Shown: piece after piece, positions 10,901-22,157 of the stretch | How positions within the stretch are numbered: the stretch's first letter is position 1 | Layout of the letters: each line of letters starts with the position of its first letter | NCBI GenBank assembly: GCA_013076295.1 | Contig: RQOL01000772.1 | Coordinates: forward strand, 3,253,087-3,317,086 | Direction of reading: 5' to 3' | DNA: 64,000 nt | From: Sanderia malayensis | Taxonomy: Eukaryota; Cnidaria; Scyphozoa; Semaeostomeae; Pelagiidae | The notes under the pieces: generated by a model | What the model saw: the letters and a program-made list of their open reading frames with translations, nothing else | Told to the model about the DNA's origin: nothing | The model's database searches: none | Made by a program: the position numbers and the translations under genes

Positions 10901-13900
10901 TTAATTTTAATTAGCAAAATTTTATAACCATTCCATCTAACATTTCCATGAACTCTTTGTGATGCAATTATAATGCAAATCGACCATATCAAGGTCCTTG
11001 GTTGTTTTTTCATTATTCTTATTTTAACCTTATTCTTATTCTAACTTTATTCTCATTTTAACCCTCCAGATGTATATGAATTCACTCTGACAGATGTTTC
11101 CAAACAAATGTCTAAGTAAGTATACGGTACTTTTAATCAATTAATTTCGACTATTACTTGCTCAAACCTCCACCCTTGTGTGTGGGTTCGTTTTTACTCG
11201 TAACTTTTGTGTCGTTTGTTTTCAGAGTGGAGAAAGAACAAGAAGCGAAACTTCTATCTGAGGTTTGGATCTTGTTTGATTGCTAAAATTAACAAATAAA
11301 CCGTTATATTATTGCATAAATATAGGAACCGATGAATTAAGAACTTTTCAGGCTGAACTCTTTGCTCCAAACAAAAGAAGAGACAATAGACTATTGTATT
11401 TGAACAATAGGTTGGATGCAGAATTCACAGGCTTTCATACCCTGGTGTTTACTGTATTTACCAGGATTTATAGTGTGTTTCTTTTATAGCTCTACGACAG
11501 GCATGCTGAAGCAGTGGCATCACAAACTGGCATGGAACTCTATCCACAGGTAAACGCAGTTTAGACGCATTGTACGTTGCTGTTAATCCTCTATGTTCAT
11601 TGATGTACATATGTATAGCTTTGTTTATCCCATTTCGTCTACAGCCCCGTCCTGGTGAACTGATTTACTACGTGTTCGGAGAGATAGGTAAGTTTGCACA
11701 AAGTACTTTCTCACAAACCTTTGTTTTTACCCAGCACTTTTTTGTATTGTTTTTATCTTTTTTTAGTTTGTGCGAAGAATTTCGAGTACAATGATCTGTT
11801 TGTCGAATTCTTCATCGATCTTCCAGAAAGTGAGGATATATATTAAAATCTACATTCTTTCGTTTTCTTACATATTTTATTTTTATTTTCAACGCAGTCA
11901 TCTAGCTTGTGCTTAAAAGCCGACTCAAAATATCTCAAACCTCCATGCATCTCTGATAACAGTAATTGCTTATCGTAAAGGCCCCTGTTGGATGAAACAC
12001 CCCTTTATTTTGAAAACTAAATAGCCGCCCCGGCGCTTAAACAAATTGCGGTTAATTCACAGTATTCGTGTATAATATTCACAGTATTTATATTGCAATT
12101 TTTTTGTCATGCAGATTGGAAGTCGTTCGGCAAGCCTTTGCAAGGAACAACTCAAAAGTGCTCCAGAAATTGGGTGAGTATTTACTTTTGAAACACCATT
12201 GCTACATGGATAGTTAATTATAGTACAGTACTGTATAGTAGAGTATAGCATAACAAGGCACATTACAGTACAGTATAGTATATCATAGTGTAGTAAAGTA
12301 TATATAGTATACTACAGCAGAATCACAGAAAGGGAAAAGAACGATTATCTGTTGCTCTGAGTTTCGTGCGAAAGCATTCCTCTGCTATCGAGGCTCTGTA
12401 CCTTGTACATAGAGCATTGTATGCTGGCGAAAACTGCACCCTCCACGTGATATAGTATACTAAGGTAATAGTGATAGTATTGTAGGGATGTTTTCATACG
12501 AGGTTGCGTTTTCTACTTGCAGGGTGATGTTGTCAACTTCAGCTTTCCGTTTGAACTTCAACTTTTGCACACAAGCTCCGAGGATGGAACAGGTAGATGT
12601 TTATAAAGCAATATAGCGGGTTCAAGATATAGCGAGTCCTTTATAGTACTCTATGATACGTAGCGATAGTTTCTCAGAGGTTAAGCTGCAGTACGAGTCG
12701 CCCAAAAGACCGAATTTTTGTTGCTTGCTATACCGGGAAGATAGTCTCATATGTGGAGGTTGTTATGTTGAGATTTCATTGTAGTTTTATGGAGTCAGGT
12801 GGAATATTTTTATAGCTTTGATTATTGGTTTTCAATCCTCAATTATTTTCAATATATTATATAAACAATATTCCTCGATATCATCATCAACTTTTGTTTT
12901 TCTTCTAGATCCATTTGTTTCCTGGCCAACTTTGTTCCTTGAGGTGTCTTCAATCGATTCGTGGTCCAGGTATCGCAAAGAAGGGTATGGTTACCTAACT
13001 CTACCAAATAGTGCAGGTATGTCCGTACAATGCTCTGTTATAACCCGAAGCTGACGTAAGCCACTTGGGAAAGATTCCTTCATCTAAGGCGTTTCCCAGC
13101 TTAAACATTTCATGAAATCCAGTTCTCGTTATTTGTTGCAAGTCAATAGATTGTGTGGATACAGAGTTGACTGTGCTAATCCATGACTTTTTAGATTAGC
13201 AGTTGGATATTTTAAAGTGATATACATAGATTCCTGTATATGACGCTTTTTGTTATGGCTACTGTAAATGAATCTTATATATTTACGCTTTATTCACCAA
13301 TCAACTATATTTGTTATATACATGTATTTAAACATGATGGATACAGTAAAGCCCCGCAATTAAGAAAGATGTTTACAGATTGAGCTTTATTGTTTACAAA
13401 GACCGATTGTTGTCCCAATGTTCTTCTGAAAACACGACCAATGTTCTTACAAGCTCCTTCTTATTTACGGAGCTTCATTCTATAGGAAAGCATTTGCTGT
13501 TGGTTTCATTCAAGGCTTTTTGTGTGGAGGTTCAGCTTCATTCATTCAAACGTCATACACAAGAAGCCAAGATAAATTATGTTGAATGTCTTATTGATTT
13601 TGTTTCTCATAGGCTGTAATATGTTTGAAGTTCCAACATGGAGACCGTACGGAAGTGACGTCAGCCAACAGATGCGTCGGTTCTTTACTGGTGGAGCACC
13701 TGAGCTTCAAGACAACACTTACATCAAAGTGCCAACGGAAGCAGAGGTGAGAAGTCCCTGGGACTTAATGCAAACTTTTCTTTTTGTAAAGATATAATTA
13801 GTTAGCCCAAGGGGTAAATAATATAAGGTTTAAGGGACCAGATGTTTGGTTCTTATGTTGAATATGGTCCATAATGCGCATGCATACCTGCCTCCTTCCT

Positions 13901-15610
13901 TTTCTTTGACTTGTAGCATATATAATACCTCGTCTTATTATTACTGTTCTAGGGGAGCAGACTTAGTAAGTTCGGCTTCAAAACAGTGTCGTCTGGGCTA
14001 GTCACTGTGCGAATGAACACAATACTGCAACACGGGTAAGTTTGATTGGCGTTCATGTGATTATTGCTTTTGCTGCATGCAAGATGTGGCACTGTGGTGG
14101 CACTCTGAAAAGCAACCGAAAGTGATCGCATATTCCGTGAATGACCAGCCATTGCTCATCCACAGCATATGCGATTATCAATTATTTTATTAATCGATAC
14201 CGTATATACCACGAAAAGACTATTAACATTGCTGACTTTCCAGGCAGGCGTGTTTTTATTTGCTTCAAGCTCTTAAAACTCAACCTAAGTGATTGAAGAT
14301 AGACAAGCGTTTTTCGTCTCTATCGCTGCTTTTTCTTCTTTGATTATTGCTTTTAGTATACAAAGAGCTTGTGTCTTTTTTCAGGACTGCTGGTGAATTA
14401 AACAAGAGGGGAAGACGTCCTTTCACGAAATCAGTCAGCAAAACAAGGTATAATGTTATTTGGACCACACACTTATGTGCAATGTTATTTTTACAGGATT
14501 GGCATCAATCTAATTTAAGTGCACAATGCTTTACACATTTAGTCGCAATTTATAACCTAAATTAATTAGCTCAGCGTAAATGTATCTAATTAGGTGATTT
14601 GAAATTATACAGTATAAGAATGCAAGGTATAACCGGTCTTGTTATAAAAATAAATGTTGGTAATTTACATTTTGTTTCCAACAGAGGCTTAGTTGGACTT
14701 GAATCTCTTGGCAACGTATTGGGTAAGTCAAGTCAAGTTTTCATTATATAATAATTATTTTACAAGTAGAAGTCTCCCTTTGTCACAAAATGATTTTGTT
14801 CAAGATAAGATCAGATATTTAACTGGTTATGCTTTGAAGTCATCATATGCATGTAAATCCTAACGCGTTATGTCTCCTACTGTGACCAGCAAATGCTCTG
14901 AATAGGCCGACCCCATTCTCCCTTTCTTCGTGCTAATTAGCTTAATCTTACACTGCATGTAGCTAGCTGTTCGATACTGAATCTTTTAATCAAGGTTAAG
15001 CAAAGTTTTACATATAACAGGACACATAATTTAGAAATATGATAGATAACAATAAGTATCAGAGGGTATTCAGGTTATAGACGTTTACATAGAAGCCTGA
15101 CAGATTGTCACAGTGTCTGTCTTGTAGATCACGCTCAAATTTTCTGGTACCCGATCTCTTGTACTAAAATACCATTTGCTACAGACTTTTTTCTACTGGT
15201 CTTTAGTTTTTGTCTCGTCAAAATTAATCAAATATTCATAATGTTTGTATTTGGAGGAGAGTTCTACGACTTTACTTGCTTAGCTTATAATGTATGATGG
15301 TTTGTCTTAAATTTCAATCGGAATGGAATTACGAATTATAACACAGGCGCACTTTTAAGTCAAGTTATTGCATTGCGCATGTGCAATATTGGGCTTAGTT
15401 TGAAACAGTCCCACAAACAAATAGTCCTTATTTTTTCTTGGTTAATCGTAATGCTGAATTTGCTTCCAAACTTTCCCAATTATTGACTATTATTGTTTTC
15501 TTAATAATTATTATATTTTTTATTTGTTTTTCTGTTCTTTTATAGATGCGTTTCATCATGCAAAACGTAGAATGCTAGCAGCAAAGGGCACTCTTTCATT
15601 TTTGGCCTAA
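7972..15610 (+). CDS. MKS1: MKS1, Meckel syndrome type 1 protein (B9 domain), complete
   Basis: MKS1 is a B9-domain subunit of the MKS complex at the ciliary transition zone. Twenty-two exons join in one frame to 531 codons plus TAA: 7972-8039, 8240-8343, 8719-8774, 9071-9153, 9353-9413, 9575-9666, 10197-10331, 10477-10519, 10807-10891, 11070-11115, 11226-11262, 11490-11549, 11645-11687, 11767-11829, 12115-12173, 12523-12592, 12909-13016, 13613-13746, 13953-14035, 14385-14447, 14685-14722 and 15546-15610. The start ATG leads into GQYRSHDPPKNFALRV, which fits the family N-terminus. Family-like motifs include VIIHWQEKLFNE, RVFTYIDADR and LIMADLSPEN. The B9 domain spans about residues 290-465, from PGELIYYVFGEI through FPFELQLLHT, WPTLFLEVSSIDSWSRYRKE and RRFFTGG to KFGFKT. 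The length is close to the usual ~560 aa. An ATTAAA at 15914 is a possible poly(A) signal. No frame defect was seen. Confidence 0.93.
8541..8688. mobile_element. MITE family 2 copy (CAGTAAAAACCCGC type) in an MKS1 intron
   Basis: It begins CAGTAAAAACCCGCATATAA and ends ATGGGTGCTTGCTG before TA. The core GTATTTGAACAATAGG recurs at 11290-11454 and 57880-58027. It ends only 30 bp before the acceptor of MKS1 exon 3. The ends resemble Tc1/mariner-type MITEs. Confidence 0.65.
9650..9897 (+). repeat. Tandem duplication of the MKS1 exon 6 end and its donor
   Basis: A ~130-bp unit occurs twice, with copies starting at 9650 and 9780. The first copy begins with the last 17 coding bases of exon 6 and its GTGTGA donor. 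The second copy repeats them as AAAGTGTTGGGCAGTG followed by GTGTGAG. The second donor context is weakened from AG|GT to TG|GT. Confidence 0.8.
11290..11454. mobile_element. MITE family 2 copy in an MKS1 intron
   Basis: It shares GAATTAAGAAC, AACAATAGGTTGGATGCAGA and the right end GGTGTTTACTG (then TA) with 57880-58027. The left end is eroded, so that boundary is approximate. It lies just upstream of the exon at 11490. Confidence 0.55.
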
Positions 15611-17375
15611 TGAAGCAAGCAGGCAACTCTGGTTATCCTTCTGACCTGATCTCGGTCATTTTAAACTGATGGTTCATTTCGAAGAACATGCTATCAATTC
15701 GTTGCTTCAACCAGCACTGTTAATATTCACACATGTCTCTAAATCGATTCATGCTGGTAGACGTTTGCCATTTTGCAATGCATTGTAATCATTGTGACTT
15801 TCTTGAATCATAGAGTTGTATATATTTGTGGATACATTGTAAATAATGCAAATATGAACCTACATAGTTTATGCGTATTCGGTTAAATTGTTTAACCATG
15901 TGCGATAATGTTGATTAAATTAAATAGACTTGTTGATGTTTGTAAAATCAATCAGTGGCAAAATACAAAATGTGTCTTTTTTTAAATTTAGTAGCTAAAG
16001 TAGCTTTCAGTAGCTTTCAGTAGCTTTCAGTAGTTTTCAGTAAGCTTTCAGTAGCATTAGTTTTCGTTTTTGCATTTACTATCTAAAGTTGCTTTTAGTA
16101 GTTTTCAGTAGCTTTCAGTAGCTTTCAGTAGCTTTCAGTAGTGTTCTTCAGTAGCATTAGTTTTCAGTCACTAAATACTAAATGTGTTGTGTCTTCAATT
16201 TATCGAATACAGTACATTCTTGTTTCAACGTAATTTTATTAGAGGGAGGGTGCTTATTGCAACTTCAAGGAATGGAAAAGATATATTTCGAAATTAAACA
16301 GTTTTTTTATCTTCATAAATCCTATATTTTAAGTCAATGTCTCATTTTCAAAGATTTGGCGGGAGCCTCGTTCTCGTACTAAGCCCACGTGTCGTGCGTG
16401 ATTCGTGACCCATTCATTTCGTGCCATGCCTTCAAGGTCAGGATGCAATTCTTGGGATGCAATTTTCAAATATGATTGAACTGAAAAACTTCATTTACTT
16501 TCAAGTTTGTTGATAATATCATACCGTTTGGGTGTATCAATGACGGTAAGAAATAATTCATTTAGTAATTACTTGTTTTATGTTGTTACAAGAAATGTTT
16601 ACAAAAACTATACAGGTCAGGTCGGTCACCTCGTGGGGAACAGCATATTGCAGAGAGGGTAGGCCACCGATGGCACATGGCCACCTCCAACCTCCAATCT
16701 TGTAATTATGGCAAACTTGATCGATATTTTGCCAAATAGGTGTTGTGTTTAAGGTTAAGGTTATAGACTTGTATCTTTTCTAAACTCTTTCCTCTAATTT
16801 TGACATTTGATAACAAGTCGGACAGTAGATAAGTTATGGGCGTTGTTATTTTTTCTTCCATTTTCGAAAGTACTTCAAACCATGAGGCAAAATTATATTT
16901 AGAAAAAAACATTTTCCTTAGAAACAACTTTTAAAGTGATTTTATCATTAATACAAAATTTAATGAAGTACTTGAAGCTTCTCTACTTTCGTAAATTTGT
17001 TTTAAGTTGGATGTATTCAATTATTGGGGCATTCCGTGGTTAAATATTTCTTCTATCTTTCGCTTGAGCAAAACTTGCACGCCATACCACAAGGCAACTC
17101 GAAGCATGGGTAACGTAATGCAGTCAGCACCTTGAAAAACAATATTCCTAGTTTACAAACCACAATGGCTGTCTATCTGTTTATCTTCACAGACAAACAT
17201 TCCTCTCTGACTATGTATTTGAAGTTTGAGAGGTACACAGAATAGAATATCTTCAAGTTTTTTAGTTTTAGAATTCATTTGTTGACGAATCTTAGGCAAG
17301 GCAAGGAATCGCGTCTTGTTCTTGTCACGGTGACAAACTTCACACTTTCCACAACATTTTGTGCGCTCCAACACC
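15611..17375. other. MKS1 3' flank and intergenic DNA
   Basis: It contains the presumed MKS1 3' UTR and the decamer array listed separately. From 16.2 to 17.37 kb I see no supported exon. Confidence 0.5.
15990..16160. repeat. 10-bp minisatellite (TAGCTTTCAG)n
   Basis: Two clusters of TAGCTTTCAG with variants (TAGTTTTCAG, AAGCTTTCAG) lie about 380 bp downstream of the MKS1 stop. Confidence 0.85.
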
Positions 17376-17384
17376 TTTTTTGAA

Positions 17385-19391
17385 GGCTATTACTAAAATG
17401 CTGAATGAACAGGAACAAACAGGAACCAACAGGAATGAACAGGAACGAAGGAGGAATGAGGAGGAATGAACAGGAACGAACAGGAATGAACAGGAACGAA
17501 GGAGGAATGAACAGGAATGAACAGGAATGAACAGGAACGAAGGAGGAATGAGGAGGAATGAACAGGAACGAACAGGAATGAACAGGAACGAAGGAGGAAT
17601 GAACAGGAACGAAGCAGGAATAAGGCCATTTTTTCTATTTTTTAGTTAAACACAATTGAGGCATGACGTCATCATTAAAAAATGACCAGTTAGTCATAAA
17701 AATCGCTTGTTAAGGTTCACATAGACTTATTTATGATAAATTACAATGCACTAAAGAATTCGTCTAAACAACTGATACATTTATGCTTTCGTGCAAAAAG
17801 AGACAGGAATTGATCTGGCCCCTCTGATTTCGCTTTTCACGGACCGTTTTTTAGTTTATATGAAACCTGGCTCAACTCAAACCCTACCAGTAAAAATTTC
17901 TTAAATTTTCTATTGTTTTCTATTGTTAAGGAAAACAATAGAACAAAGGAATCTATCGTAATTTAGCACAAATTTTGTCAGTAAGTTTCTTATAAAAAAA
18001 ACGTGTAAACAATCAAGAAAAATGAACAGTATAAAAACAGAATAAAAAAAATGGAATAAAAAACAACTAGAACGTCAGTTAATATATGGTTGAGACCAAA
18101 CTCAAAAGGAAAACTTCAAAGTGGAAGTTTTCAGCAAATCATAAACAGAAATTGCCAAAATAATAAGTGCCGTGCGTGTTTCGTTCGTTGTGACTTGGTG
18201 TGATATAATTGGAAAGACTATCTGATCAAAGCGGAACAAAATCACATGAATTTTTCAATTAGCTGTAATGTTAATAATAGATTGCATAAAAGAGGTGTGC
18301 ATGGCATCGTGTGAGCGTTACGATTGCTAAGCAATCACAAGCTTAACATAATAACAAAGCAAATATCCACACAGTTACTAATTTTCCTCTGAAATCTGCG
18401 TAAAGTTCATGTGGTTTGTTCCGCTTTGATCGATAGTCTTTCCAATTATATCACACCAAGTCACAACGAACGAAACACGCACGGCACTTATTACTTTGGC
18501 AATTTCTGTTTATGATTTGCTGAAAACTTCCACTTTGAAGCTTTCCTTTTGAGTTTGGTCTCACTCAACCATATATTAACTGACGTTCTAGTTGTTTTTT
18601 ATTCTAATTTTTTCATTCTGTTTTTATACTGTTCATTTTTCTTGATTGTTTACACGTTTTTTTTATAAGAAACTTACTGGCAAAATTTGTGCTAAATTAC
18701 GATAGATTCCTTTGTTCTATTGTTTTTCTTAACAATAGAAAACAATAGAAAATTTAAAGCATAAATGTATCAGTTGTTGATTATACAATATATGCTAGAC
18801 GAATTCTTTAGTGCATTGTATTTTTTTAAAAATAAGTCTATGTGAACCTTAACAAGCCATTTTTATGACTAACTGGTCATTTTTGAATGATGACGTCATG
18901 CCTCAATTGTGTTTAACTAAAAAATAGAAAAAATGGCCTTATTTCTGCTTCGTTCCTGTTCATTCCTGTTCATTCCTCCTTCGTTCCTGTTCGTTCCTGT
19001 TCATTCCTCCTCATTCCTCCTTCGTTCCTGTTCATTCCTGTTCATTCCTGTTCATTCCTCCTTCGTTCCTGTTCATTCCTGTTCATTCCTGTTCATTCCT
19101 GTTCGTTCCTGTTCATTCCTCCTTCGTTCCTGTTCTTTCCTGTTCGTTCCTGTTCGTTCCTGTTCATTCCTGTTCATTCCTCCTTCGTTCCTGTTCATTC
19201 CTGTTCATTCCTGTTCATTCCTGTTCATTCCTGTTCGTTCCTGTTCGTTCCTGTTCATTCCTGTTCATTCCTCCTTCGTTCCTGTTCGTTCCTGTTCATT
19301 CCTGTTCATTCCTCCTTCGTTCCTGTTCATTCCTGTTCATTCCTCCTTCGTTCCTGTTCATTCCTGTTCATTCAGCATTTTAGTAATAGCC
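17385..19391. mobile_element. Foldback transposon with 9-bp target duplication (2,007 bp)
   Basis: The two ends are identical inverted sequences (GGCTATTACTAAAATGCTGA and its complement). TTTTTTGAA flanks the element exactly at 17376-17384 and 19392-19400. The arms are ~0.85-1 kb. Their outer part is a 10-bp array of GGAAYGAACA units (GGAACGAAGGA variants), ~240 bp on the left and ~450 bp on the right. Their inner part is unique DNA that includes a family-1 MITE (about 17855-18003 and 18655-18750). The centre, about 18255-18405, is single-copy and has no transposase frame. Array-bearing inverted arms and a 9-bp duplication are the hallmarks of Foldback/Mutator-like non-autonomous elements. 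Long open frames in the arrays read SFLFVPVHS-type peptides and are artefacts. The right arm lacks ~110 bp that are present in the left. Confidence 0.9.
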
Positions 19392-19400
19392 TTTTTTGAA

Positions 19401-19966
19401 TGCGATTTGAAAAATTAGCTCGCTTCACTTCATTTTGTTTTGCTTTTCAAACTAGTTGTCTTAGACGTATTTTTAGAGGTTCTTCATCCTGCAGCATTCA
19501 ACTTTCAAATCAAGCTTTTAGTTTACAAAAATAGTTAAGCCACGGAATATGTAGAGAACTTTGAATTGACTCAAAAACTACATTGCTTATCAGAAATTAA
19601 ACTAGTTTTATTGCTTCAAACTCCTTATTACTTCAAGAATAGTTTTATTACAAGTTTTACCGCTAAACAAGTTTTATCAGCTCTATCCAATCAAAACATA
19701 ACTGGCAACATAAGTTGTAGTCATTGAGTCACGTGGAAGGTGATTCAATGCGCGTGCGCAGCTTGGAAGTTGCACCCCCTCACAAAGAATTTTCCACAAT
19801 CATTAAAACGCCAAATTTGTCATGTCAAATTAAGAACTTTTGGTACTACATACTGATGCGAATTTCTCACGAAGCGATACGTGTAACCATGCTATCTTAT
19901 GACTATGGTGTAACGAACTTAATAGAGCCAAAAAGAGCCAAAATGTATCTAATTTTGCTGGGAGTT
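19401..19966. other. Intergenic, nothing recognised
   Basis: AT-rich sequence between the foldback element and the next MITE, with no supported coding or RNA feature. Confidence 0.5.
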
Positions 19967-19968
19967 TA

Positions 19969-20372
19969 CACTCATTTTGCTTTATAAGCAACTGCTTTAT
20001 AAGCAAGGCAGCACTCGGCAAGGAAAAAAGTTAAGCAATTTTAGTACTGGATTGAATTCTGCTAAGCAATTTGAAAAATTGTATTTTCAGTACTTAACAG
20101 GAAATGTGAACTGACACCATCTTATTAACAGGAATAACCTGTGCAAGCGTTACCTGCCCTCAATACTTGTTGACTTTCGATTTATCTTTAATTTATCGCG
20201 CCTTCTGACATGTATATGGCCCTATATTTACCTTTTTCTAATCTATTTTCAAAAAACACGAACAAAAAGTTAAGCAATTCCTAAGCAATTTTGAGTACTC
20301 AAATTCGCCTTCCAGCTAAGCAATTTTTAGTACTGAGCCTGAGTTGAAATTGCTTATAAAAAAAAATGAGTG
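19969..20372. mobile_element. TA-target MITE, family 3 (404 bp)
   Basis: It starts CACTCATTTTGCTTTATAAG and ends CTTATAAAAAAAAATGAGTG, with TA at 19967-19968 and 20373-20374. Inner units read TAAGCAATTTTAGTACTG. It is a cousin of the nested element at 7185-7583. Confidence 0.8.
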
Positions 20373-20388
20373 TATTGCACCATTGGTT

Positions 20389-20476
20389 AATTGTCGCTAA
20401 CGCTTTAGTAACCCCCCTTTCCTAACAGGACCCCTTTGTTAGAAAAGGGGGCTTACTAAAGCGTTAGCGATAATTA
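20389..20476. repeat. Perfect-looking hairpin next to a C/G-run repeat
   Basis: AATTGTCGCTAACGCTTTAG at the left pairs with CTAAAGCGTTAGCGATAATT at the right, continuing through the C-run and G-run stems to a ~10-bp loop. GGCCCCCTTTTAGTAAGGCCCC follows at ~20480-20500. It resembles a palindromic MITE remnant. Confidence 0.65.
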
Positions 20477-20499
20477 AGGCCCCCTTTTAGTAAGGCCCC

Positions 20500-21976
20500 T
20501 TTTTTCTAACTCCAAGGACTTAATGTCGCGATTTTTGTTCATTTTAATAAACGTAATTCTGAGACACCAAAAACCAGACAGTAAATTTTGCCGTTGCACA
20601 AAGTATACCATACCTTATTGGTAGGTTATCGTGCGTGTCCTGACCAATTCATAACCAACCCGTTTGTTTATTGTAAATTCTGTCCTGTGGAAAAATATTT
20701 ATGATCACAAACCTTTATAAAGTAGTGATATGTAAAGATGAACAAGCTATCGTTTGTTCATTTTGTTGATAATTAATGGCTGTGGTTGCACCTGCTGAAC
20801 AGTGTTTTGAACTGCAGCCTTCTATCTCAGAGGACTCTTACTATTTTGTGAATTTAATATTGTTCGGGCCTTTAAGTGCCTGCTATTTGCAGTACAAATT
20901 TCAATTTAATTTAATTTACTTCAAATTTAAACCTTTAATTGCGATATATTAATAATAATAAGGATATTAATTAATCAGTTGAGGTTGGACGACACTTGAA
21001 GAAAACTTGGATGAGCCACTAAGCCAAGTGCCCACATAGATGTCAACAAAACGTCATTTTTCTTTTTACGAACCGATTAAATTAATCCAACCACAATAAT
21101 CAAGAAGGCATTGAATTTCAAATGTTGAGGGCAAAGCTACTCGAGGGCTCATCAAAGAGGCTGCAAGCAGCTCCTTAAAAATTCCAAAGAAAATAATTTC
21201 ATTTCACTTTGTTGCCAAGCACCGCCCCCGGTGCTCTTGGCCCCAATTCACCACACTCTAGCGCACAAAATTTCCAAGAATATGAAGTTTGAAAATGTTT
21301 ATTTTGCGAAAAGTTGATTTCCAGTTGCTGGGTCAATTCTCCGGACAAAATACAATAAAAATCAATTGGTATCTTTTCTTTTATGAGAACTCTTTAAAAT
21401 TTTATCGCGCAGCTTGAGGGTCACAGAAATTTATTTACTCAAAAATCGGAGTTTTTTGAAAGCTTATTGAAAGTTTTCAGCCTTTCCATTTGCGAGAGTT
21501 GATACCAACACGTTTAAAAGCCAGCTCCATCGCAGCGTCCTTTTGTGCTCTAATTCTTCACGGTCCATGCGGAGGAGGGAACGAACACATGAGCGAGGAG
21601 CGCGAAGGAGAAAGACATTCTTATCCACACTGCTTGCTTGTCTCTTTCGCAGTCCTGTAGAAATGAAACACAAAAACATGCCCCGACGTGGAAAGCTTAA
21701 AATGCGTATCCATGAGACAGAGCGTCCTTATCGCATTTTTGATCGCCTTTCATAGAAGTCAGAAGAATTCTCCGAGTAATGTAGGCGGCACAGATGTAGT
21801 TGGGCATTATGATTCAATTAGCGATGGAAGTATTTCAGATTACCCATTTTCGTAAACAAACAAGGTGCAGTGTATTATCTTAAAATAGCTTTGACGTCCA
21901 ACACATGCACATATAATAATAAAAAAAATAATAATAATGATAACAACTTGCTGCACTCGATGGCAGCAACGTTATA
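20500..21976. other. Intergenic, no supported gene
   Basis: No exon chain, RNA gene or repeat that I can support. An overlapping pair of ~70-codon frames at 21.46-21.75 kb on opposite strands has no recognisable features. Confidence 0.45.
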
Positions 21977-22157
21977 CAGTCAAATCTGCATAGTTCGAAC
22001 TCGTGTAATTCGAACTCTATCTAATTTGAACGAAATTTTATGTCCCTTCAAGGATCACTAATGAACCAACCCTTATAAAACAAACCTCTATAATTTGACC
22101 TTTTTGTAATTCGAACATTTTCACCCTTCCCCGGGGTGTTCGAATTGGAGTTGACTG
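21977..22157. mobile_element. pogo/Tigger-like MITE (181 bp)
   Basis: The ends CAGTCAAATCTG and GGAGTTGACTG are flanked by TA. Inner repeats of AATTCGAAC run in both orientations and the right half holds GGGGTGTTCGAATTGGAG. CAGT ends plus a TA target fit pogo/Tc1-mariner type MITEs. Confidence 0.75.

Noticed and set aside
17393..19418. Open frames coding SFLFVPVHS-type peptides on both strands
   Set aside because: They are translations of the 10-bp arrays in the foldback arms. Three 10-bp units give a 10-residue period without selection.
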